From contig JAOWCC010000444.1 in the NCBI GenBank assembly GCA_030867875.1, positions 434,001-498,000 of the forward strand: a stretch of DNA of 64,000 nucleotides, in the 5' to 3' direction. Made by a program: the position numbers and the translations under genes. Below the pieces are notes generated by a model that worked only from the letters and a program-made list of their open reading frames with translations, was not told the DNA's origin and ran no database searches. Positions 32,936-44,010 of this stretch are shown piece by piece. Source of the DNA: Actinernus sp. WN-2022. Its lineage: Eukaryota; Cnidaria; Anthozoa; Actiniaria; Actinernidae. The number at the start of each line of letters is the position of its first letter. Position 1 is the stretch's first letter.

Positions 32936-35900
32936 TTTGACGTTTTTAGGCAGAACGATTAATTCATAATCGTATGGGGACATGCCAGAGTGCCATGGTT
33001 GATACGTTGAACTGGTGGGTATTGGACTATGCACTGCGGTCTGCAAGTATGGCTGATATACTGAAACGGGAGACTGGGCTTGACAAGGAACACTGTGTCC
33101 AGATATTTGGAACGAAACTGGCATTTGCGTGGCTGATGGGGTATTCCAAGATAGTGAATGGGACGGTGCATTTGACAGCAGCCTCGTACTTTGGCAACCA
33201 CTTGACTCAAATACTGGTGAAGGATATACCGTTAAAGAACTGGCCAGTGATTCCTTCCCAATCTGTTGCCTTTGCCTTGAGGACTTGGATATTTCGTTTA
33301 GTTTAAGACCTTTCTCTGAAGTCTTCAGGCCTCCTTCAATCGCTGCTGTTAGATTTGCTCCCCGTCTTTTAGTTTTGGAGGCAGTTTTAGTTAGCATCAG
33401 ACGTAGGTCGGTCAAATAGTCGAACAGAAGCCCTTGTTGTTGTGCGACAGCGACTGTATCTGCACAGAATTTCATCCCTTTATACACCTTACACTGGCAT
33501 TCAAACAGAGACGTCTTTTTCCCTTGTGGCTTTACCAGAAGTGGAACCTTGCCGTCTTTGCTCTTAACAGTCCTCATCCTTTCATCGTTCGACGCTGCCT
33601 CCTTTATTGCGCCAGGTTCGTTCAATAACAGTTCTGCTTTTGAGAACACGTCTTTCAATGTTCCGAGGCGTACGATTTCCTCGGGGATCATCGCTTCTTC
33701 GGCTGTAATGCTTAAGCGTTGACGGCTCCTGCCTGCGCCCAAAACGGCACTTTCATTGTTATCCATAACGAGATGCAGAAGTTGGGTTGGCAAGTTAGGC
33801 GTTTTCGTAGGTTGGATGACAGGAACACACACTGATTTGAAGAACTTATCAGCTTCATCTTTCCTTTGTACTCGATTCATATCCTTCCATTCGTCGTAGC
33901 TCTTAGAAAACTTGCGAAATTCTGGGGCTAGGTTATATGGCCCCTCGCCATACAAAGCCTTCACGGCATCGCCATATAGCCGTATTACTCTTCCCTTTAA
34001 GGCTGCGAGAGCAGTTGTGAGAGAGGCATCTCGGTGAGATCCCCTCCCATTCTCCGACTGATTGATTTCATCCTTCGTCATGTAATGTAGCCACTCTATC
34101 GGGTTCTGTCCAAACTTTCCCTTGACACCTGCACGTTCTCTTACATATTTCGCCATGCAGTCCCGAATCTTTCTCTCCTTATGGTCTTTGAAGTACCTAT
34201 AATATAAAAACACAAAAATATAAAAATATATAAACAATATTTAAAAATATATAAAAAAAAATTTAAAATATTAAAATGTTAAAATACCTGACAAACTTTG
34301 GCGGGTTGTTCTTGGTATACTTGACCTCAATTTCGTGCCATTGTTGTTTGAAAATTACAACTTTCCTCTCAAATTCCTCTTCGGTGTCACAGTTGTAGAG
34401 ACAGCCACTGTCTCCCTCAAGTGGTCCACCAAATATGTCCGCCATAATTCGCCTGCTCTGTGACGAAGGAAAATGCAAATCTTGGAGTTTCTTCTCAATG
34501 TTAGCTTGCACATGCTCAACTCCCAGCAGATGAAGAGTGCCAGTCATTTCTGACAGCATTCCACCATACAGTGCCTCATCTTCATCTGTCCCAAGAGCCT
34601 TTATAAATTCCAGGGTCGGGTTCTCCCGTTTCACCGCTTGCCAAAAAAACTGAAAATCTTTTCGACTCTTATTTCGATGAACAAACAATGGTCCAGGAAA
34701 CCATGGATGTTTCCCAGAATTCTTGGACAGGAGGCTCAGATTAAGGTATGTAGTCTGGGTAAAGTAATATTCTGAAATGTTGAAGGTCGTATCAACAATT
34801 AAAGGACTACATGACTCAGTGCAGAAGCGCTGCACATCCATAACAGTTTGGTCAAGGAACGCTACAATTCCAGGTTGTTTGCCATGGCGAAGGAGGAACT
34901 CTCTTATGAAAGGTTGTTTATGGTCCAGAACAAAAGGGTCTTGTTCTGTACCCTGGTCCAAAAGCTCCATTAAGATATCGCTGACTATACGTCTTTTTCC
35001 TTTGTGTTCGATTTCGTGCCGTAGTTGTACTTGTAATTGCTAATTTGCTTGTTATTACGTGGGATATTGGAATCAGTGGTCGAGTCTAGGATGTCAGTAT
35101 CCCCATTCATTGTTTGTGCTATGAGTCTCGGCGCCCTCATATCTTTAGTTACAACCTCTTGGCACTCCTTCTTCAGTGAGTGCTCGCGTGCTCTAAATTC
35201 CTGGTCGGCGGCCTTGGCATTACCATGAGATTCTCCAATTATAGGAACTGGGTGGCTCGTACTGAAAGAGTAATTAACGATAATGTGTGGATATTGCAAA
35301 GTATAACACTTCACATTCTTCAGCTCGCTGTGGTGGGAGTTGTACTCTGCTAGCGGCATGATGAAGGTGTGGTACCTGGTGAACGCACAGTCATATTCGT
35401 TCTTTGTTTTGCGATGCACTGCTCGCCTCCTCACCACTGCGAATACATTATCGAGATCGCAACTCTTTTCCCGCCACTCTCCCTTCACTCTGATATTGTA
35501 TGTTCCGGACTCGACCTTGCCGTGCGTATTCTTGACTGTGTGGATTTCTGAGCTGATGTTAAGACTTCCATCATCTCGAGTTTTGACAGCATAAAATCGC
35601 ACATTCTCTTTCTTCAGGAACACCCCCGGCGTATCATCTGCATCCAGATCGTATGGATGCTTCAATTTAATCCGCTGTTGTTGGACTACAAATTTCGCCG
35701 TTTCTTTAATCCGTAACGGTTTCTCGGAGACTAAGCGGTCTGTGGCGATGTCGCCATTATAACAGATCTCGAAAATGTCCTTTATATCTATACTGCGTCT
35801 GTGTAATAAAGGAAGTTTTGGGTTTCCTCTATACAGTTCATAATCTCGTTGTTCGTCAGTTGGTTCGAGGTCGTCGATTGCCCGTCCATCATCCAAGCTG

Positions 35901-36136
35901 TCCGAATATTCCACTTCCACATGTGATTCGGCCGGTTTGTTGCTGATTAATTCAGTTTTAATAAATTCGACGGGTGGGAGGTCGTCCTCGTCTTCGCTGA
36001 CCAAAAGATTTCGGATTACCCGTCCGTCATTTCCATCGTCCGAATCGTCATCAATTATGATGACGTCTTCCTTCTTCCGTTTGTTAGTTTCTGAGCTAAC
36101 CTTTTTAGGGGTGAAATCTTTACGCTTGCCCTCCAT
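32645..36136 (-). CDS. MULE transposase, two exons, one frameshift
   Basis: Exon 1 runs 36,136-34,288 and exon 2 runs 34,196-32,645. The 91-bp AT-rich intron (34,197-34,287) has GT...AG ends. Exon lengths sum to 3,401, one short of 1,134 codons, and the frame shifts by one base near 35,036 (after NNKQISN), so a single missing base splits the ORF. In order: an acidic and basic N-terminus with KRKK and DVIIIDDDSDD; a block ending SHGNAK...PRNNKQISN, typical of invertebrate MULE proteins; the MULE DDE core (LIVDTTFNISEYYFTQTTYL, HPWFPGPLFVHRNK, ALGTDEDEALYGGM; first Asp in VDTTF, second in GTDED); FVRYFKDHKERKI across the intron; a SWIM-like CQCKVYKGMKFCAD (33,436-33,500) with Asp for the usual His; a Pro/Ser/Gln-rich linker; and a C-terminal zinc-binding-like region (KCYGCTQEF...NTYYHPVHNH). 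It cuts and pastes the element by binding its TIRs. Confidence 0.85.
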
Positions 36137-37597
36137 TCAATCTGAAACGTATAGTTTGAAAACCATTTTCAGAATAATCGTAACATTTTAGCTAGATGCA
36201 AAATATAGGGATCATGATTACATGGTGGCGCAAATATATAAAATTCATCTTCGAGTGGCAGAATATTTTTATCGAGTGAGTACAGCGAACAAGTTAAAAA
36301 TTGTGTTTGACACGAGAAGTTATAGAGGATATTACATGGCTGCGTGGACATACGGAATTTATCTTCTGGTGTTTAGCTTGATATGATAGCGCAGCGAACG
36401 AACACGAGAAGATAAATTATGTATCTTCAAGCAGCCACGCAATTTACTTATTACTATTACTTATTATTCACTATAATTATTAATTTTCAAAATCAGCAAA
36501 ATCAGCAAAATTTATTTAAAAGCCTGTCAAACGAAGTAAAAATCTAACATTTGCTCAAAATTACGTTGGCTGGCGCTATTTAAAAGTAATGTTTCTCACA
36601 TTTTAGGATGTAAAAAAGAGCAAATTAAACAAAACAAGTTTTGGTCTGTGAAGTAATATCCCACATAATGAATGATATCGCCACTTGAGGCAGTGTGATA
36701 TCATTTTATATACGATTTTGCTACCAGCCGGTATACCACTGACTATCATGTAATGAAACGTATCTAGGATCACTAATTTTCTGCAACATTTCTTCTCTTC
36801 ATTGGGGGGGGGGGTACACTCATTAATGTGAGCATGCTCCGTTGAGCTTGTTAAAACCGCTTTGAGCAAGTATCGCGGTTGCAAAATGTCCGTCTGGTAA
36901 TGCACTTTTAGATAGTTGAGATGAACCTTTATAGAATACAGAAGGATTTCTGAGCATTCTAAAATGGAAAACCTGTTATATAACTAGCCGTAGTTCACAT
37001 AAACGTCAATTTAGCTGATTCAACTAAAAGTTCTTACCTTGATCCAGTCGCTCACTGCGCGTGAAAGAAACGCCGACTCAGTTGAACGCCCCCGGCTAAA
37101 AATCGGATACGAAAGGAGATTCGTCTGAGAAGATCCTCAATTGACAACAGAACATTTATAGATGAGTTGAATAAATGATTTACCGGTAAATATGCTGGAT
37201 ATATATCTCCGTGCGTTGTATCACCAGTCCTACCAGTTTCACTAATTAAATTCAATGTGTCTTTTTGTTTGTATGTATGTGACAGCATGTGACAGCATGT
37301 GACAGCGATATGATTAGTGATAAGATCGAAAACTTTAGATCTATTCTAATTTCCAGATTGTCTGTCATTTAAAGGCTTAAAATCTGCTTTAGACTGCCCG
37401 CTTTTCTCTCCAGTTTGGCTAGGCACTAATAAGACCTGGATGTTTTTCAAGTATTTTCTCGATAAAACATAAAAACTAGCAGAATTGAAAGCTCTTCTAA
37501 CGTGAGACAAATCACGGATGTAATCAGTAATTAACTGCATGCCAATCACTTTCAAACATAATGTCCAAACCCCCCTCCCCCTTTACTTTTCTAATGG
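36137..37597. other. MULE 5' non-coding region
   Basis: The promoter and leader of the transposase presumably lie here. Visible: a possible decayed foldback MITE around 36,233-36,440 (tggctgcgtgg and complement gcagccacgcaa), a poly(G) run at 36,805-36,815, and three copies of TGACAGCATG-type 11-mers (37,277-37,308). No other gene. Confidence 0.5.
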
Positions 37598-37909
37598 TTG
37601 GCTGGTTTACTATAGTTTCAATTAATTAAATCAAAGAAAAATATAGTTTGGATAAATTTTTACTCGTGTTCACCTTTTATTCACTCGTGTTCACCTGTTT
37701 TACCATCTTTTTCATTCGTGTTCACTCGTGTTCACTCGTGTTCACTCGTGTTCACTCGTGTTCACTCGTGTTCACTCGTGTTCACTCGTGTTCACTCGTG
37801 TTCACTCGTGTTCACTCGTGTTCACTCGTGTTCACTCGTGTTCACTCGTGTTCACTCGTGTTCACTCGTGTTCACTCGTGTTCACTCGTGTGTAGTTTTA
37901 GTCAAGATC
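37598..37909. repeat. MULE right TIR with 10-bp satellite
   Basis: The inverted partner of 30,145-30,566. The unique inner part is TTGGCTGGTTTACTATAGTT (37,598), then spaced copies, one variant (TTCATTCGTG, 37,711) and 17 perfect TTCACTCGTG units (37,721-37,890), ending TGTAGTTTTAGTCAAGATC. Confidence 0.95.
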
Positions 37910-37919
37910 AACAATAAGC

Positions 37920-38952
37920 ACCGCTAATGAATCCGGGCTTTATAGAAAATGGAGTTGTAAAGTTTACCATTAGTTGTATGGAAGAGTATTTACTTATAGA
38001 CCAGCTTAATCCATAAAAAGCACCTGTTATGGAAAACAATATAAATAATATTGGGATTTAGTATATGAAAGTAAAAGGGAATACTATATTTTTCATTTCT
38101 ACTGTTATGTTTCTCTGAGAAACTAGGATTATAGTTTTGCTACCTCTCAAATCTGAGTTGGAATAAAGTTATGAATCGATGATTAGGAGGAGTTGTCAAG
38201 TGCTTATTTGGAAAGCGGCAAATCTCGGCTACAAATTGGCCAACTACTAAATGCTGTATGCGTTCAAAGAACAAGACCCAGGTATTCATTAAAGTAAACA
38301 TTTTGCCGTTGAATTCCCATTCCGAGTAAATTTCCGTTCAGCAGAGGTTGAAGAATGATGAATATTGATCACAAAACCAGAAGCACGTACTTGATAGATT
38401 TTTGTCATTTTATCTCCGCGGCTTGCAGTTAGAACTAGTGTATGTATTTAAATTAAAATTTAACAATATAATCCACTGAGGTGAATTCGAATAATGAAAA
38501 ACGTGTTTCCCCTAAGCAACACGCAGACCTCATTTACGGAGAAGATTTTGTGGTAATCGTGGGTGTGCAAGTTTAAATAAGGATTAATTGTGTGTGTGTG
38601 GTAATGCTTGAATGTAAATTACTCAATCAAAGGAGGGGGGTAGGGGTATAACGTATTTTTTTTGTTGCACTAAACTATCTTGAGCCAAGAACACTCCTGG
38701 CTGATCTGATTGATTCCATGATCTGCTAAGTATTTCAAAAATCACCAGCAAATCAGTATAGATTATAACAGCAGTAATACTCTGAGTATGTTTTGAAACT
38801 ACTACGTCCCCCATCCTATGTCTCCAGAACAGGGAAATGAATTTTATGGTCACAAGTATATGAGTTTTACAGTCTAAAGAACTATAACTACATGTCTCCT
38901 TATTAAACGCATGGTCGTTGAGACTGAAAATTATTTGAAGCAGCAGGGATTA
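37920..38952. other. No gene seen
   Basis: AT-rich sequence with only short frames; no recognisable repeat or exon. Confidence 0.45.
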
Positions 38953-38956
38953 TTAA

Positions 38957-39459
38957 AGGGGAACTGAACCCTAAAATCAACCCAACGTCTATACAAAGAT
39001 GTATTCGAAAGAAATGAGTTCTGCTATTTTATTTCTTTCTGGTGCACGTCTAAAAAGAGGAAATGCGTTTTGAAGGTCCAAAAATAGCCGATTCTCCGCT
39101 GATAAAGCTAGATTGTGTGGCGGCTCAATTCTGTGCTTTTTCCCGTATCGTACGTCATGCATACCAAGGAAAAACAGCCACACCTCCAGCACAAAGAAAG
39201 CTGTGTCGTTAGTCCATCTATTCATAGTAACTATGATCTATTCAAAGCCGAGAACAACATGACAAAACTAATTTATTCCCCGTATCGTACGTCACAGATT
39301 ACAGGAATTGAGCCGTCTGTACTTTGCGGCAGTTGGAAGGAAGATTTGCAGATTTTCTTTCCTTTGACGCAAAACACAGTAAAATAAATTTTGGTATGAG
39401 TCTTTTCATGTTTTGATCTACTCATTGAGCTAAAGTTGATTTTAGGCTTCAGTTCTCCT
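38957..39459. mobile_element. TTAA-flanked MITE of 0.5 kb
   Basis: TTAA stands on both sides (38,953-38,956 and 39,460-39,463). TIRs are AGGGGAACTGAACCCTAAAA with TCAAC and the inverted GTTGATTTTAGGCTTCAGTT with CTCCT. Inside, CCGTATCGTACGTCA occurs twice (39,142 and 39,279). TTAA duplications point to a piggyBac- or Kolobok-type source. Non-coding. Confidence 0.8.
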
Positions 39460-39463
39460 TTAA

Positions 39464-40330
39464 GGGTTTGTAGTGAAGCAAAGCGGAACTAATTTAATTG
39501 CATGAATACTTAGTCACATGTGGTGAATCCAGAGAAGTTCAAGAGGATGTTGACAATATTCCCTCTCGATCAGACACAAGTGAATCGGAACCGGAATCAA
39601 GCGATTCAGAGCCAGAATTAAGCACTGTTACAACGTCATATTTGTACCAGATGAAAATATCTTACAAGTGAACATGTAGAGGCAACATTCACCCCATAAA
39701 TTTTCTTAGATTAATTGTAAATGGAGAAAGAAGTGCGGATTTGGGACCTTATTTATGTCAGGTAGGGGGGTGGGTGAGAATTACTTGTTCTCTTTGTTGG
39801 GAGGCCGAGGGTGTAGCCTATTTTTTAGCCATATATGACCCATTTACCAAACCACTCGCTGATAATTATTGCATAGTCCCTACTAGATCACGAAAGCAAC
39901 TTCTTTTGCGAAAAAGAAAGTTTAGGATGTAAGTGCCTGACTGATTAAGGAAGATGAGTGAAAGCTATAAAGCATGTTTGATGCGGCTGAAAATGAAAAA
40001 TAGCAAATTGTATACAAAACGTATATGCATCCCAGACCCATCATAACGTTCACTTTATAGTTTTCTAGTGGGAACCCAGCCTCGGCATCAGCCCAAAGAG
40101 TCGAAAACAGCTGTCCATAAGTTCACTCTTGATTTTCCTGAGTTGTGTTTTCGAAATGGGATAGCGGGCATAATAAATCTTACTGAGCAGTTTAAACAAA
40201 CACGTTAAAAGGTAATGACACTTAGTATGTTCGTATCGTTGAAAGCGAACTTTGAGCGAGGAAAATTCAAAATCTCGAATTTTAAAACGATAATGAAAGA
40301 TTTCAAGAATTTACCTGAATAGATTTTTAG
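39464..40330. other. No supported gene
   Basis: A 50-codon acidic frame (about 39,500-39,670, SDTSESEPESSDSEPE) follows an AG but has no other support. The rest shows nothing recognisable. Confidence 0.35.
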
Positions 40331-40339
40331 GGCTAAATA

Positions 40340-40702
40340 TAGCCTGCTATGCAGACGTATTTTTTCACTCTCATAAATTCGAAGAAAAAAACTAACGTCT
40401 GCTTACCCGAGCGCTCAATTAGTTTCCAATATGCACACCTCATTGTGTTATGGACCAATCAGATTTTACCTTCTATATCCTGGAAAGTGACGTAATGTTG
40501 CCACTGACCAACCACAGGAGAGTGTTCACTGGCGCGCAATTTCACTCAAAAATTCTAACAATGGCTTTGATTGGGCAGAAAAATAAAACACGTGCTGATG
40601 TCGTGCTTGCATACTGGAAACTAATTAAGCGCTCTGGTAAGCATACGTTACTTTTTTCTTCGAATTTATGAGAGTGAAAAAATACGTCTGCATAGCAGGC
40701 TA
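40340..40702. mobile_element. MULE-type MITE with 9-bp target-site duplication
   Basis: Perfect GGCTAAATA duplication at 40,331-40,339 and 40,703-40,711. TIRs of about 75 bp begin TAGCCTGCTATGCAGACGTA and run through TTTTTTCACTCTCATAAATT-type sequence to AAGCATACGTT or its variant AACGTCTGCTT. The interior (about 220 bp) includes a 73-codon frame of no known family. Nine-base duplications are characteristic of Mutator-like insertions. Confidence 0.85.
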
Positions 40703-41023
40703 GGCTAAATAGAGCTGCTATGTAGTTTCCCTACAGTTCCATTTCGTTTTTTGTCAAGCTGGTTCATGCGAATGTCGATGAAGCGAAACCCAACATCGTA
40801 CGATTTACAGCAAAACAACGCTACACACAGATTCCTGTCAACTTCGATAAATGGGAAGTCACTTTGCGATTTAAAAAAACGTCTTAACTTTTAAGATTTT
40901 TGCCTGATTCTGCTCAAATTTTCACAAACAGTACACAATAGACATTTGTACATTTGTTATCCCAATACACGCCTTTCATAAGTTTTACTTCCGGTTACGA
41001 AAACGACGCTCCAGGTGGTTTGG

Positions 41024-41312
41024 ATGGCGGACACTGACTGCACAGTCCCTCCGAAAATACTCCCGAAAGTATGTTATTCAGTAAATGGTTTTAGAATAAC
41101 TGTATTTATGTCCATGTGTAGTCTGCATTATTTTAGTATATTGTTTAGCGCACAAAAAAGTACTTTTGTACTTGATCAAGTCATCAGTCATTTCCGAACA
41201 ATGTACACCCGTCAGGCCAGGTCGCAAATCTAAAAAAAGTTTGCAGCTTACAGAGGACGATATTAATTATTTCAGGGGCATCTTTCCGTCGAAGATATCT
41301 AAGCTAATTTAA
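41024..41312 (+). CDS. Candidate short two-exon gene, unknown
   Basis: Exon 1 (41,024-41,068) is ATG in good context (tttggATGGcgg), MADTDCTVPPKILPK, ending in phase at a consensus donor AAA|GTATGT. A candidate exon 2 begins after tttgcag at 41,247 and keeps the frame: LTEDDINYFRGIFPSKISKL, Ile, stop at 41,312. An AATAAA lies at 41,699-41,704, and a further open stretch after the acceptor aatacag (41,470; SEVLSMGNVTTDHLTENKHW) may be an alternative exon. No family is recognised, and the product of 36 residues is small. The call rests on splice signals and codon-like composition only. Confidence 0.3.
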
Positions 41313-41829
41313 AGGAGTCAGAAATATCTTCTGGCTAAAGTAAATTAGTTTGTGATCTAAAATTGAGGCAAAGTGATTTATGAGGTGCAAAGTAAATTTT
41401 AGATTATTTCTGATAGGCTGTTTAATAAGCTTATGTCATGATATCTAATCTCTTTTGCTATTTAATACAGCTAGTGAAGTGCTATCGATGGGAAATGTAA
41501 CTACTGATCACCTAACAGAAAACAAACATTGGAAAAAGCTGGAGTCAACTGATCAAGGTGCAGGCAACGAATATACCGAAACAGCAACCATATTATACTG
41601 GATAACCATCCAGACATAGCTCCAGTTAGAATATGGTTTATCCGTTCATAGTTCCCCAAAGCCGTTTTCGCTTAAATTTTGTACAGAACTTTTACATTAA
41701 TAAAGAATGATAGCACGTTTTCCTTCCCCTATCCCTACCCTTTATATGGTAAATTCTATTTTTTCATACCCTTTTTCACATTGTGAAGTTCCTGCGCGAC
41801 TCCGCCCAATACGAAATATATTTTCTCCC

Positions 41830-41890
41830 AACTGGCCGGCAATATAATTCGGTATCGGCGTCTCAAAATCGCAATTAGTTTCTAGTATTG
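41830..41890 (-). repeat. R1-type terminal fragment
   Basis: TCGGTATCGGCGTCTCAAAA and TCGCAATTAGTTT (41,851-41,882) is the reverse complement of 17,578-17,608 at the right end of the R1 element. It lies beside LINE A copy 2, as the other R1 end lies inside LINE A copy 1. Confidence 0.6.
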
Positions 41891-41999
41891 CTATAAGTTT
41901 TACAAATCATGTTTTCAGTATACCTTAATATATAGTTGCTTAGTTAAAGATATGACGAGATTAGAATCTATTATTGTAAAATTATTATTTCTTCTCTTC

Positions 42000-42780
42000 T
42001 TTTGAAACAGTCATAAACGTATTTAGCTGATACTTTTTGTAGTGTTTTTGGTGGGTTGATTATTGTGAAAAATAGTTTTTTGTCCAGTCATAGTCTCAGG
42101 GCATTTTTTGGTCTGTCTTATTGTTATAAATAAGGCTTCTCTTAATTCGTTATACATTGGGCATTTTATCAGGAAGTGCATTTCGTCTTCGATATCGTTT
42201 TGACATTTCAAGCAAGTTCGTTCTTCCAGTTTTTTGTATGGTCTTGCATATCTGCCCTTTTCTATTGCCAATTTGTGATTGCTAATTCTTAGTCTAGTTA
42301 GGGCAGTTCTATGTTTCAGATTTTTGACTTCTGTGAGATAATTCTCATAGGTATAAGTTGTCTTAAATAAACGGTATGTTTTTAATTTGTTCTTCTGTTG
42401 GGGTCTTTTTCTATCGTCATTTTGTACTACGCTTATCCATTGTTGGAATTCATTATCTTTTAGTCTCTGTTTGACATGCTTGAGCCATATTTTTTGTTGA
42501 TTAATATTGTCTTGGTCGTACCAAATGTTTCCGAAGCCACAACGAAATAATATTTCTTTGATTTTCTTGCTCCAGAATTCTTTGTTACTTTCATTTTTGG
42601 TCTCATGGTATATACAGTAAGATAGTTTTGGGGCGTTGTCTGAAGCGATAAGCTTGAACCAGAATTTTATACATCTATACTTTGCATCCATACTTAGGGG
42701 GAATCGGCCTAGCTCTGCACGACACGCGTTATTGCTTGTGCTTACATTATTGTATAACAGCATACGGTATTGATTTTATT
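42000..42780 (-). pseudogene. LINE A, copy 2: C-terminal part of ORF2
   Basis: A 246-codon open frame begins inside the post-RT region (NNACRAELGRFPLSMDAKY), matching copy 1 (NNACAAELGRFPLNVDAKH). It continues through EILFRCGFGNIWYDQDNI, the conserved TALTRLRISNHKLAIEKGRY, and a knuckle CLKCQNDIEDEMHFLIKCPM (C-x2-C-x8-H-x4-C). It is 5'-truncated: the sequence above 42,763 is not LINE A coding. It gives the best view of the family's C-terminus, which copy 1 has lost to frameshifts. Confidence 0.85.
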
Positions 42781-43640
42781 ATCCATATACAATGTACCAT
42801 TAAAATAAGTTTATTTTCTAGCAAAGGCTTTTGGATACTGCTTGGGCTTTTTGAATGGAATTCAAATTTCTAACACTAATACGTTTTGTACAGAATATTA
42901 TTTTGTGCAATTATTACTAATTTTATAATTATATATAATAAAAAGCTTAGCACAAACTGATTGTAATTAGTAGTGGTTCCTATTCCCCTATATATCCCTG
43001 CATGCTCTGTGTGGTATATTAGCTCACCCTATCGAGGGGTTTAGCCAGTCAAATAAGGGGAGATGGGGCAGGGGTGCCAATGCCCTCCTTTCCCCAAGCA
43101 ACTTCTCCCACTCCCTTCACTCTCATATCATCAGGCCACCACATTGTTATATCAGTTATTGTTTATTTAGCAGCTCTCACTCGAATATATATGCATTCAC
43201 TACTCATAATTTTCCTTTTTTTTTAGTGTTTTTCTCATTTCTGATTTTGCTTCACCTTACACCAGACCTTCTGGGCTAAAACATTGCTATCCATACACAC
43301 ATTATCACTCATCTTATGATTCCCCCAATTTCATGTGGACAAATTTTAATATCACCTTCAACCACCACTTCATAGTTAACACCTATTTTACCAGTTAATA
43401 GGTTTAATATTTTTGTTACAATTTATTTAGTACTTAATGTTTTCATATTTTTATTGACCTGAATTGCTTGTGTAGCCACTGCTTATAAGTGGTATTCCCT
43501 TCCCATATTACTGTTAGCCTCAATTAAACATTTATTTCTGTAAATGATATTTCTCCCTTCTCTCAAACATTATAAAAAATCATACTAGACCTGAAATATT
43601 TTAGAAGATGAGAATCCTGTGTAGAAACTAATATTATTTT
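42781..43640. other. AT-rich spacer, no gene seen
   Basis: Long low-GC sequence with short frames only. No repeat family recognised. Confidence 0.45.
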
Positions 43641-43642
43641 TT

Positions 43643-43929
43643 TATTTCCTGGAAGAAGAAAAATGAGCAGGTTTTTCAATAGCGGTCGGTTGAATCTGTA
43701 TTTTCATCGTTTGACTGATGCCCATTGATTGAATATCATCAACAGTCTTTTCTTCATTCTGGTAGCTGTAGCTATCATTGTTTCCAAGAGCCAGAATTAT
43801 GCTTGAAGATGTCTCTTCTCTTGGGTACGTTGACACCAAGGGAACATTTTTTTCCGGGAATGCCTGTGCCTAATACGACGCCTGATGCCCGTATACTTCA
43901 AATATCACTTTTCTGGGTGCTCTTCCTCT
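43643..43929 (-). pseudogene. Exon-like ORF with one in-frame stop, unknown
   Basis: On the minus strand an acceptor (tttgttttccaattag, near 43,930) opens a frame reading RGRAPRKVIFEVYGHQASY, a TAG stop, AQAFPEKNVPLVSTYPREET, then SSSIILALGNND and IEKPAHFSSSRK before the terminal stop. The composition is clearly protein-like over 95 codons apart from that stop (near 43,872). The bases forming the acceptor belong to a 32-bp stretch shared with the MITE at 63.8 kb (ATTGGAAAACAAAGCACTGA). Family not recognised. Confidence 0.35.
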
Positions 43930-44010
43930 AATTGGAAAACAAAGCACTGAATCCTCTGGAGAGGATTATGATCTGAATTGGGACAACAAATGTACAAGCT
44001 AAATCAGTCT
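43930..44010. repeat. Half copy of the 63.8 kb MITE
   Basis: ATTGGAAAACAAAGCACTGA through CCTCTGGAGA is identical at 43,931-43,962 and about 63,890-63,920. The sequence after it (gggacaacaaa...aagct) resembles the right TIR of that MITE (ggggcaacaaacaaa...agct). Confidence 0.65.

Larger units (their letters stand above)
30145..37909 (-). mobile_element. Near-complete Mutator-like (MULE) DNA transposon
   Basis: The 7,765-bp unit is flanked by a perfect 10-bp direct repeat AACAATAAGC (30,135-30,144 and 37,910-37,919), in the size range of Mutator target-site duplications (8-11 bp). Ends are long TIRs: 30,145-30,566 and 37,598-37,909, with TGACTAAAACTACACACGAG near both tips (the outermost 6 bases match only partly). 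Most of each TIR is a 10-bp tandem repeat. Inside is one transposase gene on the minus strand (32,645-36,136) plus a SINE and two palindromic MITEs inserted 3' of it. Apart from one base missing from the transposase frame, it looks almost intact and young. Confidence 0.88.

Noticed and set aside
34985..35228. A second intron explaining the transposase frame change (donor-like GTAATG near 35,226, acceptor-like AATTAG at 35,041)
   Set aside because: The sequence it would remove contains HGNAK...PRNNKQISN, a block I recognise from invertebrate MULE proteins, and the exon-length arithmetic fits a single lost base.
39500..39670. Acidic Ser/Glu-rich frame (SDTSESEPESSDSEPE) after an AG
   Set aside because: Only about 50 codons, biased composition, weak acceptor and no partner exon.
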